64,000 nucleotides of DNA from Armatimonadota bacterium (GTDB lineage: Bacteria; Armatimonadota; Fimbriimonadia; Fimbriimonadales; Fimbriimonadaceae): assembly GCA_025360125.1 (NCBI GenBank), contig JANYCU010000051.1:82018-146017 (forward strand). The letters are read 5' to 3'. The position numbers and the translations under genes are program-made. Shown here piece after piece: positions 33,407 to 44,937 of the stretch (positions are counted from its first letter, which is position 1; every line of letters begins with the position of its first letter). Under the pieces are notes generated by a model. It was not told where the DNA came from. It made no database searches and was given only the letters and a program-made list of their open reading frames with translations.

Positions 33407-34573
33407 TCAGAGCTTGACCCAAGTTCGCGAGTCGTGACTTCGCTCGACCGCATCCAGAACCCGTTGGTTCTCGTACCCATCCACCATGTCAGGACTAATC
33501 GGCTTCCCTTCCACCATGTTGGTGACCGCATCGGCAACCAAGTTTACAAACGTATGCTCGTAACCAATGATGTGCCCGGCGGGCCAATAGTGCCCAGCAT
33601 AAGGGTGGCTGCCGTCGGTGGCTTGAATCAGTCGGAAACCCTGAAGGTCACCCGGGTCATCGTTGTTGTAATACTCCAGCTCGTTCATCTTCTCAAGATT
33701 GAACACAACCGATCCCTTCGAGCCGTTGATTTCAAACGAGTTTTTGTTTTTCCGTCCAACCGCAAATCGAGTTGCTTCAAACGTCCCGAGCGCACCATTT
33801 TTGAACTTGGCCAGGAACATCGCGGCATCGTCGACGGTTACGTCGCCCATCTGGGTACTTGCCTTCGCGCCAAGGTTCGCATCAATCTCGCCCGCAAGCG
33901 GTCGCTGCTTGATGAAGGTGTGGAGCAATCCGCACACTTCGTCAAACTCGCCCACCAAATGCCGTCCAAGGTCAATAATGTGCGCATTGATGTCGCCATG
34001 AGTTCCCGAACCCGCGACTTCCTTTTGCAGCCGCCAAACCAACGGGAAATTCGGATCAGCGATCCAGTCTTGCAGGTACACCGCCCGGAAGTGGTAAATC
34101 GTGCCCAACTTCCCTTCCATGATCATCTTTTTCGCCAAGGCAACAGCGGGGGCCTTGCGATAGTTATGGAACACGGCGTGGGCGACCTTCGCTTCCAAAA
34201 CCGCATCCATCATCGCTTTGGCTTCAGCGAGGGTATTGCCAATTGGCTTCTCGCACCAAACCGCTTTCCCAGCTTTGGCCGCAGCAATCGCTATTTCCGC
34301 GTGCAGGTTCCCCGGAGTCGAGATATCGATGACGTCAATCTCCGGATTCGCGATTACCTTGCGCCAATCAGTCTCATAATTATCCCAGCCAAACGTCTCG
34401 GCCGCTTTCTTAACCGCCCCCTCGTTTCGTCCGCAAATCGTGTGCATTCGAATATCGGCGGGCAGGTCAAAGAAGCGATTGGCTTGGCGGTAAGCATTGC
34501 TGTGCGCCTTGCCCATAAATTGGTAGCCGATCAGACCGATGTTGAGAACTGGTTTGGACATAGATAGACTCAT
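33407..34573 (-). CDS. Gfo/Idh/MocA family NAD(P)-dependent oxidoreductase
   Basis: The 388-aa protein has the Rossmann start LNIGLIGYQFMGKAHSNAY and the segment DVIDISTPGNLHAEIAIAA. The catalytic CEKPIGNTLAEAKAM and the C-terminal alpha/beta domain with HGDINAHIIDLGRHLVGE also fit. Such enzymes oxidise sugars, inositols or amino sugars. The GYENQRVLDAVERS end is usual. Substrate is unknown. No partner genes are adjacent, although an epimerase-like gene lies far away at 3.5 kb. Confidence 0.9.
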   Translation of the reverse strand: MSLSMSKPVLNIGLIGYQFMGKAHSNAYRQANRFFDLPADIRMHTICGRNEGAVKKAAETFGWDNYETDWRKVIANPEIDVIDISTPGNLHAEIAIAAAKAGKAVWCEKPIGNTLAEAKAMMDAVLEAKVAHAVFHNYRKAPAVALAKKMIMEGKLGTIYHFRAVYLQDWIADPNFPLVWRLQKEVAGSGTHGDINAHIIDLGRHLVGEFDEVCGLLHTFIKQRPLAGEIDANLGAKASTQMGDVTVDDAAMFLAKFKNGALGTFEATRFAVGRKNKNSFEINGSKGSVVFNLEKMNELEYYNNDDPGDLQGFRLIQATDGSHPYAGHYWPAGHIIGYEHTFVNLVADAVTNMVEGKPISPDMVDGYENQRVLDAVERSHDSRTWVKL

Positions 34574-34641
34574 TTTGAGCGTGCCGAGCTGTGATTAGCA
34601 ACCATTCTGGCCACATTTGCGCTTCTGATTTTCCAGCACTG

Positions 34642-34872
34642 ATGTATTCTATAAATATGGAGAACCTTGTCCAACGTGACCCGGACATCTTGAGCGGCAT
34701 GCCCGTATTTAGTGGTACGAGGGTTCCTGTGAAGAATCTCTTCGATTATTTATCCGCCGGGAGTTCTATTGACGAGTTTGTCGATGACTTTCCTACGGTC
34801 GGTCACGATACGGTCGTCAACTTCCTAAAACAACTGGAACTTCAAACGACAACTATTGATCCTGCGGCATGA
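34642..34872 (+). CDS. DUF433 family antitoxin
   Basis: This protein of about 76 aa matches DUF433: RDPDILSGMPVFSGTRVPV, LFDYLSAGSSIDEFVDDFPTV. The fold is a winged-helix/HTH related to antitoxins that pair with DUF5615 PIN-like toxins. It would neutralise the following protein and repress the operon. Start may be the ATG at 34642 or the one at 34657. The toxin gene overlaps it by four bases. Confidence 0.85.
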   Translation: MYSINMENLVQRDPDILSGMPVFSGTRVPVKNLFDYLSAGSSIDEFVDDFPTVGHDTVVNFLKQLELQTTTIDPAA

Positions 34873-35186
34873 GTGTCCTGCTCGACGAATGTTTACCCAG
34901 GAAGCTAAGCGTCCATCTAGTTGGACATGAAGTGTTAACCGTTCCGCAGGCAGGATGGGCTGGTCTAAAAAACGGAAAGTTACTTGCAGCAGCGCAAGAT
35001 TCGTTTGATGTCTTTGTCACCATTGACCAAAATCTAGTGGCCCAACAGAATGTCTCGAACATTCAGATAGCAGTGATCGTACTGGAGTCAATATCAAATG
35101 AACTCGAGCATTTGGTACCGCTGGTTCCTCAATTACTTTCAGTTCTTAAAGAACCAAGTCTGACGGGAATTTACAGAGTTCGCTAA
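34869..35186 (+). CDS. DUF5615 PIN-like toxin
   Basis: The 105-aa protein matches DUF5615 (Mut7-C/PIN-like nuclease): SVLLDECLPRKLSVHLVGHE, VLTVPQAGWAGLKNGKLL and FDVFVTIDQNLVAQQN. The acidic DE and D residues are the expected metal-site positions, so it should be an intact RNase-type toxin. ATGA overlap with the antitoxin gene. Its stop overlaps the accA stop by three bases on the opposite strand, leaving no terminator between them. Confidence 0.85.
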   Translation: MSVLLDECLPRKLSVHLVGHEVLTVPQAGWAGLKNGKLLAAAQDSFDVFVTIDQNLVAQQNVSNIQIAVIVLESISNELEHLVPLVPQLLSVLKEPSLTGIYRVR

Positions 35187-36166
35187 AACAGCACAGTCTC
35201 GAACTCGCCCATCTTGCGGAACTTTGCAAATCTATCAGCCCTGACCTCGGCCGGAGACATCTTGTCCAGCTCCGCCAAATGCTTCACAATCGCGTCCTTC
35301 ACCGTCGCAAACGCCTCAATCGGTGTTCGATGCGCGCCACCAATTGGCTCAGGCAAAATCTCATCAATAAGTCCGAATGACTGGGCACTCTCCGCCGTCA
35401 GCTTCAATGCACGGGCCGCCTCAGCGCCTCGCTCAGGCATTCGCCACAGAATCGCCGCACACCCTTCGGGTGGGATAACGCTATAAACCGAATACTGCAG
35501 CATCAAAACCCGCGACGCAGCCGCAATTCCGATTGCTCCGCCCGATCCGCCTTCTCCAATAATGACGGCGATGGACGGAACAGAAAGCTCGAACATCTTC
35601 ATCGTCGAAGCCGCAATCGCCTCTGAGATTCCACGGGATTCGCTTTCCACGCCCGGGTCAGCCGCCGGAGTATCGACTAGGCTAATCACAGGCATTTGAT
35701 ATCGTTCGGCCATCTCAAACAGTCGAATCGCTTTTCGATATCCCTCGGGCTTTGCCATCGCAAAGTTTCGGAATTGGCGCTCGTGAATGTTTCGACCCTT
35801 TTGGTGTCCGACGATCATCACGGGTCGCCCGTCAAACGTGGCCGGACCGCCAATGATCGCGTTATCCGCAAACCCGTTTCGGTCGCCTTGCAGTTCGACA
35901 AAATCTTGAAACAAGGCTGTGACATAGTCAAGCGTGTACGGCCGCTTTTCGGCCCGAGCAATCAGAACCTTTTCCCAGTCTCCAACATTGCTATACAGGG
36001 CCTTCAAAAACTTATCCCGACCGACTTCCAGCTTGACGATCTGATCTTCTAATAACGCTTTGTCCGAAGCAACTTGCTCCTTCCGGGCTCGCTCTTTGGC
36101 ATTAACAATGAATTTCTCGAGTTCAATTAACTCGCTTTCCCACTCATTGTGCGTCTTTGCGCTCAT
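35183..36166 (-). CDS. accA: Acetyl-CoA carboxylase carboxyltransferase, alpha subunit
   Basis: With AccD this subunit transfers the carboxyl group from biotin to acetyl-CoA, the first step of fatty-acid synthesis. The 327-aa protein shows FQDFVELQGDRNGFADNAII, GHQKGRN, NFAMAKPEGYRKAIRLFEMA, SLVDTPAADPGVESESRG and IGEGGSGGAIGI. Length is typical. It overlaps accD by ATGA, which ensures equal synthesis of the two subunits. Confidence 0.97.
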   Translation of the reverse strand: MSAKTHNEWESELIELEKFIVNAKERARKEQVASDKALLEDQIVKLEVGRDKFLKALYSNVGDWEKVLIARAEKRPYTLDYVTALFQDFVELQGDRNGFADNAIIGGPATFDGRPVMIVGHQKGRNIHERQFRNFAMAKPEGYRKAIRLFEMAERYQMPVISLVDTPAADPGVESESRGISEAIAASTMKMFELSVPSIAVIIGEGGSGGAIGIAAASRVLMLQYSVYSVIPPEGCAAILWRMPERGAEAARALKLTAESAQSFGLIDEILPEPIGGAHRTPIEAFATVKDAIVKHLAELDKMSPAEVRADRFAKFRKMGEFETVLF

Positions 36167-36984
36167 TTGGCACCCCCTTCAACAAAAAGGTGGCCGCCCA
36201 ATGTCTTCACCAAGGATATTAACACGCTTCTCATCTCCTTTCTTGGCACAATCGTATCAATCATTCCGTGCTTTAGGCAAAATTCCGCCGTTTGGAAGTC
36301 ATCCGGTACTTTGCTGACTCCCGCTTGTTTCGAAACCCTGGCTCCCGCAAACCCGACCAGCGCTTTTGGCTCGGCGATGATGACATCCGCAACCGAAGCA
36401 TATGAGGCCAAGACTCCAGCCATCGTCGGATCGGTAAACACCGCGATGTAAGGGATTCCCGCTTCGCGGCACTGCTGCACGGCGGCTGTAGTTTTCGCCA
36501 TCTGCATCAAACTCAAAAGGCCTTCTTGCATTCGGGCTCCACCCGAGGCACAAAAAATGATGACCGGGCATTTTTCTTTCACGCCGCGCTCAAGGGCTCG
36601 AGTTACCTTTTCGCCGTTGACGGACCCCATCGAACCACCCATGAATGAAAAATCCGCAACGGCAATGCTGACGGGCATCTCGGCGAGCTTTGCTCGTCCA
36701 ACTGTCATTGAGTCAAATTTTTGGGTCTTCTCTTCGGCAAGTCTTAGCTTGTCGATGTAGTCGGGGAATTCAAGCGGATTGCCCGATCGAAGATCGGTAT
36801 CGAGCTCCTCGAAGGAATCCTCGTCAAATGTCCATTTGATCCGAGTCTCGGCAGAAATTCGGTGATGATGTCCGCAATACGTGCAGACCCGAAGGTTCTG
36901 ATCGAAATCGATAGAAAAGAGGATTTTCTTACAGGACTGGCACTGTAAAAATGCCTCAGATTGCTTCATTTCCTTCGCACTCAA
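36163..36984 (-). CDS. accD: Acetyl-CoA carboxylase carboxyltransferase, beta subunit
   Basis: The 273-aa beta subunit has the N-terminal zinc ribbon with C15, C18, C34 and C37. The crotonase-type core includes ADFSFMGGSMGSVNGEKVTR, IIFCASGGARMQEGLLSLMQ, VFTDPTMAGVLASYA and GFAGARV. It precedes accA with an ATGA overlap and follows the glycosylase gene by 26 bp. accB and accC are not in the window. Confidence 0.97.
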   Translation of the reverse strand: MSAKEMKQSEAFLQCQSCKKILFSIDFDQNLRVCTYCGHHHRISAETRIKWTFDEDSFEELDTDLRSGNPLEFPDYIDKLRLAEEKTQKFDSMTVGRAKLAEMPVSIAVADFSFMGGSMGSVNGEKVTRALERGVKEKCPVIIFCASGGARMQEGLLSLMQMAKTTAAVQQCREAGIPYIAVFTDPTMAGVLASYASVADVIIAEPKALVGFAGARVSKQAGVSKVPDDFQTAEFCLKHGMIDTIVPRKEMRSVLISLVKTLGGHLFVEGGAK

Positions 36985-37010
36985 CGCAGGTTATGGTACC
37001 ACTTCCAGAG

Positions 37011-37877
37011 CTAGCCGCGTTCCCGATACCGCTCCATGTTGTCCACAAAAAGGAATTGGTGAGCCACCCCCGCAAGTTCGCCGAAGCGGTCTCGCAACGC
37101 ATCCGCAACAGTTTCATATTTTTTGTCCGTCAGCGTTGTCCCTACCCAATCTGGATGGTAGAGGCGGGTTAAGACTTGCCATATGTGGGTATCGACGGGA
37201 ACCGACTCGCCAAAATCGAAGGCGTACAGGCAAATGCAGTCAGCGAGCTTCTTGCCAACTCCCGGCAAGGCAACAAGTTCCTTTCGGGCGTCTTCGTAAG
37301 CACCCCTGGCCAGATCATCGAGATAAGCTTCGCCGCCATTTGAATACAGGATCTGAGCAACTTTCGGAATTGTCGCTCCTCGGTAGCCAAATCCGTTTGA
37401 TCGTAGGTCCTGTTCCGAAACTTCCGCAAGCCGCTCAATCGTCGGAAACCCTTCGTCCGCGTAACCTGCTAAGTGCCACACCATGCTCGTGATTCGATTG
37501 ATGTGGTTACAACTCGAGCACAAGAAACTAAACAAGACTTCGGTCTTGCTATTGGCGCGAAGCATCCGCAGGCCTGCCCGTTGAGCCAAAAACGGCTCAA
37601 TCTCGGGACCGAGCTTAATCAAAGTCTGGTGGAGCTTGACGTGACCCGTGTCAAGTCGGAAGAGAGATTTGAACTCGATTATAGTTTGGTTCGATTTAAC
37701 TTCAAATCGGTTCTCTGCAAGTGGCGTTATTTCGAACCAATGTTGACCATCGTGGACCTTCCGTCTATCTCCACTCGATGTCCATCGAAACATTTGTCCG
37801 CTATTCGCGATGCGTTCCAGATCGACCGGGATATCGTTGATGGTTACAATGAAATTGGTCACGTACAGATGAAACAT
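37011..37877 (-). CDS. OGG1-type 8-oxoguanine DNA glycosylase / AP lyase
   Basis: The protein (288 aa from the chosen ATG) has an N-terminal OGG-type domain (ANSGQMFRW) and a helix-hairpin-helix-GPD glycosylase core. LPGVGKKLADCICLYAFDF carries the catalytic lysine position of OGG1, and VPVDTHIW carries the catalytic aspartate. It would excise 8-oxoguanine opposite C. CSSCNHINRI matches the conserved central helix. The frame is open back to 38060, but that part overlaps the neighbouring gene end and does not look like the family. The start is not certain. Confidence 0.85.
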   Translation of the reverse strand: MFHLYVTNFIVTINDIPVDLERIANSGQMFRWTSSGDRRKVHDGQHWFEITPLAENRFEVKSNQTIIEFKSLFRLDTGHVKLHQTLIKLGPEIEPFLAQRAGLRMLRANSKTEVLFSFLCSSCNHINRITSMVWHLAGYADEGFPTIERLAEVSEQDLRSNGFGYRGATIPKVAQILYSNGGEAYLDDLARGAYEDARKELVALPGVGKKLADCICLYAFDFGESVPVDTHIWQVLTRLYHPDWVGTTLTDKKYETVADALRDRFGELAGVAHQFLFVDNMERYRERG

Positions 37878-37926
37878 ACCTCGGGCAACGCACAGGTCGG
37901 TCCCGAGGTGTCTCTCGCTTGAATGT

Positions 37927-40900
37927 TTATTTTCCTCCGTCGCTATCCTTGGGCCGGTTAAAGTCTGAGGCACCGCTCGTTCTAAATTGTCCGCCCGTGG
38001 GGTTTTCCACCAGCAGGTCCATGATGTCTCCAACCGTGGGGTACATCGCGGTCTGAGCAAAGATCAGGCTGCTCTGCCGAACCGGATTGATCCGAGGGCT
38101 TCTTGTAAACCAACCGATAAGGGGCACCGTCGGGAAGATATCGCGCAGGATTGGTAAACCACCCGAAGTCTTCTCGGCCCGTCCCAGCATATAGTTGTTC
38201 TCAAAACTCGAAATCTCGCTGATGTCTAAGTTCGAAATTTGGACCTCCGTATTGACGGTGTGGCGATCAATCCTCGCAGATTGAAGTTGAGTAGTCCCGT
38301 TCGGCTCTTGAATGTTTGTTGCCTGCGCATAGTCCAATCTGAACGTAATGCCTTGTCCCGAAGGATTGAATATCGGATTGACTTTAAAGCTGCCTCCGGT
38401 TCCGATGCTGTAAATTTCTCCTCGATCTTCTTTGGGCATGTCCAAGAGGGAGCTAAGCAGGGCTCCGAAGGTTCCGAATCCCAGCTTGTTGTTCTTCATT
38501 ACTGCACTGGTTGCAGCACCGTCGATCAACGCTTTTGCCGCTGAATTGTTAGAAGATTCATCCACTGTTGGCTTTTGTGTCGGAGCGAGCGATTTGAGAA
38601 TGGACAGCAGAGCCGCCGATTCACCGACGACATTTTGCTCGTCACCAACCTGAACGTTTGCACTTCCTGTCACTTCGACGCGAGCGAGCAATCGATTGCT
38701 GGCAAGGATCGATTTGCGCTCATAACCACCGAACGAGATGCCACGAACCGAAGTAGCCGCGCGAACTCGTGTGAGCATAGGTTCGACAAAGAATTTGTCG
38801 AAGTCCGTTTCGAAGGTTTCCATAAACCTCTTGATCATCTGATCGGCGGCGGCGACGCGAGGCGTGGCAGTGGAAAGGGATTCACTTTCTTCGAGCCTGT
38901 CGGCAAGGCGATTCAGTCTCGTAGCGTCGTCCGGGCCAGGCTCTGCTACACTCGTCATGTCAGCCCTGTAGTGAACCAACCCTTTCGCAAATTTTATGAT
39001 CTCCAATTCTTCTGAGGGAATTGGTTCGGCTTTGCCTCTAATTTTATTTCCAATATAGTAAGCCGTTCTGCGAAGTTCGCTCGCCAAATTCCGTCGTATC
39101 TTTGCCCGCAATCCGTAAAGGATTTCGAGCTGATTCGAAGAGACTTCGTCGTTCGCAAGAATGCCGCTCCCGACCAAGACTCCCCCCTGCATCCAGCTTG
39201 AATCTGCACCTGCTCCTGAAAATGGATTGGCGCCGAAAACCGAACGAGGGAATAGTGGATACGGGGCAAATTTCTTTGCATCCGCGAACTCTGGCTCGTT
39301 GTGAGCTTGGTTGCCAAATTGCCGAATCGTCGCCACCGCAAAATCAAAAATCTGCTTGTTCGCTTCGTTGGCCGGATCCTTTACACCTGCAATATCGTGG
39401 TTCAGCTTTGCATCGTAATAGAGCTGTTCGGCAAAGTCGTGAAGTATGCGTTCACGAGAATCTTTCGATACCAGACTCATTACAAACAACATCTCGCCCA
39501 GAGTGGTCACCTTAGCCGGATCAGGAACAGTGAGACTACACAAGTAACGATTTGATCGGCAATTGGAAACCTTTTTGACCTCAGTACCGCTGATGAGATA
39601 AGTGTAGAGAGACTGAATGCTATTGTGGAGTCGCATCGTTAGAACTTCAATATCACCATCTGGAACGGTGTGTAATTTGGGTTCAACGTGTTTGCAGGGA
39701 CAATCCGAAGACTTACACGTACATTTAGTGCCTTTCCGTCCAACTCCCGCACATTTGCATTCTTTGTCGGAGCACTTTTGAAAGTTAGCGTCACAGTTGT
39801 AAGCTCGGACAAGTTCATCGCAAACACTGTCTGGGTCATCATGATGGCCCCGAACGACCTCATATGCCTCACTAAAGACGCGCTTAAATGCTTTACCCTC
39901 AGGTTTCACATTGAAGAAGTTGTCTAGATAGGCAGCAATAACTTGGTCGCTATTGGCCCTTCGCTGAACTACCGTGGCTAAATATGCCGCTCGTGTTGCC
40001 ACCAGCCTAAATCGGGCAAAGGCGAATTTTGCAGCCTTCTGGTTAGCTGCCTGAACATTTCGATCTTCGGTTTTACTACCTTTGAAGTACTGCTGGGCAG
40101 ACTTCAATTCAGTAGCAGCGTCGGCGATCAATGCCGAAAGCTCCTCAAGTTCAACTAACGTTCGATTGATCCTCCATGCATCTCGGTCAAGGCCAGAAAC
40201 TCCAAGCGTTGCTTGAACCTCAGCACTGTACACCTGTGCGCGGTGGTACCCACCGTAATCTCTACTTCTATCAACAACGCCGACACTTGGGCCAGTCTTC
40301 TGATGACTGTCATATAGCCTCGAAGCTCGCTCGCATCGACCGACTTCCGCCGTAATCGCATTCCGAAGTGTGTCCTGCACGATTCCCATCGAAGCCTTCG
40401 CATCCCGAAGCGCTCCGGTTATGTTTGCCATTGCATTAGCCATGGCTTGAGGGTCTTGACCGTTCACCTGTAATGTGTGCAAGGTAATTCGGGCTTGCGG
40501 CGTCGGTCGATCAAACAGAGCGATCATGTCCTTGACCATCGTCACATTACGCTTCGGTCCGCGAAGAACGATGACCTTTGACCGCGGGAAAATCACCAGT
40601 CGAACGCCTCGGGCAGCCGACCCTGCATCTCGAAACCCTGGTGCAAGATAGATTGGCTCGTTTTGTACGTAGCCACCAAATGCTTCCGCTTCATCCGAAG
40701 CTAAGCCAGGCATTCCAAGTCGAATCACGTTGAGGGCCTTCGACTTCTCAAGCAAGGCACTCTCGGCATTTTCTATCTTCGAGGGAGCGTCGTCCTTCTC
40801 GGTAGTGAGGGCAGTTGCTTGATTGTCTAACTTCGTTTTTTCGATTTCCGCTGCCGTCTTTTTTTTAGTTGTTTCGCTAGTACTCTTTGCCAGTGCTTCT

Positions 40901-42555
40901 TGGCGGTCGGTCAGAAGCTTCTTCTGTTTATTGAGCTCGGCTTTTTGCGCTTCCGTACTGCTCGTCAACTTTCCGTCGATACCTTTGATTTGATCAGATA
41001 TCTTCTTGTCTTCATCCGAGTTCGATGCTAGCCGGCTGGTGTACCTCGCAATCTCCTTGTCTTTGTTTGCTGTTTCTTTGTTTAATTTTGTGATGGTATC
41101 ACGCAATGTCAATAAACGAGACTGGAGTTCGTTGCGCTCCGCACTCGTAACAAAAATGTCGGCCTCCAGTTTACGCAACTCGTTTTTCTTTTGCGAAGCG
41201 ACTTTATCGGCACTTATCGAGTTGGGGTTCAACAAAATGAAATCTTCTCGAGGGCGAAGTGAATTAGCTATCGCCATCGGATTTGGGTAGTAGAACAATC
41301 GAACTTGATCGACGATAGTGTCGTCGGAAGCGCCCTCCAACCAATCTTCAAGCGAGATAAGTTGGTTCTGAAATGCCTCTAGTGAGCTTGGAAGGGCATA
41401 ACTAAAGTTAGGGGTCGCACATTTCACAGCCTCAACAAATGACTTATTTAAAGAGCTTACGCAAGCGTCCAGTGTCCTCCCTTCTCTGTTCACCACTGTA
41501 AGGTCCACGACCTCAGAATTCTTTGCCACTTTGAGTCGGCCCTTGATGGCTTCGGTTTGAACTGGCAGATATTTGTTAGCTAAACACTCGCTTGCCACAT
41601 ATGAGGCCGTGATGGATTTTATGGATTCTTTTACCGCGTCGGTAAGTTCCTTGTACACTGTTGCAACCGAGCGATCGCCATTAAAGGCAAATTGTTCAAA
41701 TGAACGGAGATCCATAATGAACGTCAATGGGCTAACATATTCATCGAGATTTACTGAGGCCGTCCTAAGATAGTCAGCTACATCGGAATTCGATGCTAGC
41801 TCGTAATTTGGAGTTGCAGGATATGTACCGATTGCCTTGGCAAATTTAGCTTGTTCAGTTAAAAGCGACTTGATATCGTCGATGACTTTCTTAGTTCGAA
41901 GATGCAGGACACAGTTTTCTGCCGAAGCCGTCGCTTCAAGTTTCTTGGTAAAGAAGTTTTGCTGAAGTGATGCTAAGTCTTTGGTCAGTTGCTCATTGCC
42001 GATTTTTCCATCTTCTTTTTGTTTTTTGAAGGAGTCCAGATTTCCGTCTAATTTCGTTTTGTCGGCTACAAGCTTGTCGTGCGCGATCTTTTGGGATTTG
42101 TAAGATTCTGAGGCCGTATCGGTTACCCCGTCGAGTCTCGTTTGGGATTCATCGACCTCTTTTTTCTTTCCATCGCTGGCCGATTGAGCTTCCGATATTT
42201 TGCCGTCAATTGCCTTATAATCGGCGATCGACACAAGAACCTGGTTCGTCAAATCGACGACCGCACCTTCAATTTTTATGTCCGAGGTATCGAGCTTCTT
42301 AACAACACTTGTAATCGCTACAAGTCTTTCGCGAGCAGTGGCAGGTTCAGGCTTGGGCGGATACGCTAACAATTCTTCATAGTTCTTGATCGTATCCGTA
42401 ACCTGTTGATGAAGACCTCTCGTCTGGACGAACTCAATCCTCACCTTCGTTACTGGTTCACGACGCGAGCCATGAACGTGAATCGAAGCACAGACGGTGA
42501 CCATCGCCATCGCGGCAATAGAAATTGTTACAAAAGATTTCGAATAGAAACGCAT
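37927..42555 (-). CDS. Giant secretin-like exported protein with coiled-coil insertions
   Basis: This 1542-aa exported protein has an N-terminal signal segment and a coiled coil at about 115-205. A secretin N-domain-like unit starts at VRLFYYPNPMAIANSL (418-433) and resumes at VRLVIFPRSKVIVLRGP (651-667) with MIALFDRPTPQARI. It is interrupted by a second long coiled coil (about 450-610). A cysteine-rich patch lies near 908-955. The C-terminus looks like the secretin barrel end: SGGLPILRDIFPTVPLIGWF. It may form a large outer-membrane pore or a secretin relative. It does not match a standard PilQ or GspD length (600-800 aa). A strong promoter lies at 42633. Confidence 0.65.
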   Translation of the reverse strand: MRFYSKSFVTISIAAMAMVTVCASIHVHGSRREPVTKVRIEFVQTRGLHQQVTDTIKNYEELLAYPPKPEPATARERLVAITSVVKKLDTSDIKIEGAVVDLTNQVLVSIADYKAIDGKISEAQSASDGKKKEVDESQTRLDGVTDTASESYKSQKIAHDKLVADKTKLDGNLDSFKKQKEDGKIGNEQLTKDLASLQQNFFTKKLEATASAENCVLHLRTKKVIDDIKSLLTEQAKFAKAIGTYPATPNYELASNSDVADYLRTASVNLDEYVSPLTFIMDLRSFEQFAFNGDRSVATVYKELTDAVKESIKSITASYVASECLANKYLPVQTEAIKGRLKVAKNSEVVDLTVVNREGRTLDACVSSLNKSFVEAVKCATPNFSYALPSSLEAFQNQLISLEDWLEGASDDTIVDQVRLFYYPNPMAIANSLRPREDFILLNPNSISADKVASQKKNELRKLEADIFVTSAERNELQSRLLTLRDTITKLNKETANKDKEIARYTSRLASNSDEDKKISDQIKGIDGKLTSSTEAQKAELNKQKKLLTDRQEALAKSTSETTKKKTAAEIEKTKLDNQATALTTEKDDAPSKIENAESALLEKSKALNVIRLGMPGLASDEAEAFGGYVQNEPIYLAPGFRDAGSAARGVRLVIFPRSKVIVLRGPKRNVTMVKDMIALFDRPTPQARITLHTLQVNGQDPQAMANAMANITGALRDAKASMGIVQDTLRNAITAEVGRCERASRLYDSHQKTGPSVGVVDRSRDYGGYHRAQVYSAEVQATLGVSGLDRDAWRINRTLVELEELSALIADAATELKSAQQYFKGSKTEDRNVQAANQKAAKFAFARFRLVATRAAYLATVVQRRANSDQVIAAYLDNFFNVKPEGKAFKRVFSEAYEVVRGHHDDPDSVCDELVRAYNCDANFQKCSDKECKCAGVGRKGTKCTCKSSDCPCKHVEPKLHTVPDGDIEVLTMRLHNSIQSLYTYLISGTEVKKVSNCRSNRYLCSLTVPDPAKVTTLGEMLFVMSLVSKDSRERILHDFAEQLYYDAKLNHDIAGVKDPANEANKQIFDFAVATIRQFGNQAHNEPEFADAKKFAPYPLFPRSVFGANPFSGAGADSSWMQGGVLVGSGILANDEVSSNQLEILYGLRAKIRRNLASELRRTAYYIGNKIRGKAEPIPSEELEIIKFAKGLVHYRADMTSVAEPGPDDATRLNRLADRLEESESLSTATPRVAAADQMIKRFMETFETDFDKFFVEPMLTRVRAATSVRGISFGGYERKSILASNRLLARVEVTGSANVQVGDEQNVVGESAALLSILKSLAPTQKPTVDESSNNSAAKALIDGAATSAVMKNNKLGFGTFGALLSSLLDMPKEDRGEIYSIGTGGSFKVNPIFNPSGQGITFRLDYAQATNIQEPNGTTQLQSARIDRHTVNTEVQISNLDISEISSFENNYMLGRAEKTSGGLPILRDIFPTVPLIGWFTRSPRINPVRQSSLIFAQTAMYPTVGDIMDLLVENPTGGQFRTSGASDFNRPKDSDGGK

Positions 42556-42632
42556 GATTTCCCCACATGCCTGAAAAATAAACCTTAACGCACTTATTCA
42601 GACAAAATAATCAAACAAAGATTACTGTAGAG

Positions 42633-42661
42633 GTTCTAACACGTCTAATGTAAAATGTCAA
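42633..42661 (-). promoter_or_regulatory. Sigma70-type promoter for the secretin-like gene
   Basis: On the minus strand, TTGACA (42661-42656) and TAGAAC (42638-42633) are 17 bp apart. The leader is about 75 nt, with GGGGAAATC before the ATG. The glycosylase, accD and accA follow with gaps of at most 49 bp, so this promoter may drive all four. Confidence 0.7.
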
Positions 42662-42843
42662 TAGGTCATTTTCTTTGTGAGCCAAATCGTGAGCAAAAAC
42701 ATTGCTTCTTCATTAACAGTTGCTCTCTTCTTCGAGCTGCTACTTAGGCAAAACAAAGTCATAGGATCGTAAACATGCGACGACTTTGCCGACATCGATA
42801 TTTGATTTTTGGTTCCCTCCTTTAAAGGGAGTAAGAGGGTTCT

Positions 42844-44877
<2,034 letters not shown>

Positions 44878-44937
44878 TTACCAGTGAGGAGACTACACCA
44901 AGCTTTCGGCAAACGGCAAACGGCAAACGGCCAACGC

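Noticed and set aside
33149..34567. Long plus-strand ORF (472 codons) opposite the oxidoreductase
   Set aside because: Antisense to clear Gfo/Idh/MocA and exported-protein genes; composition is that of a shadow frame, with no domain.
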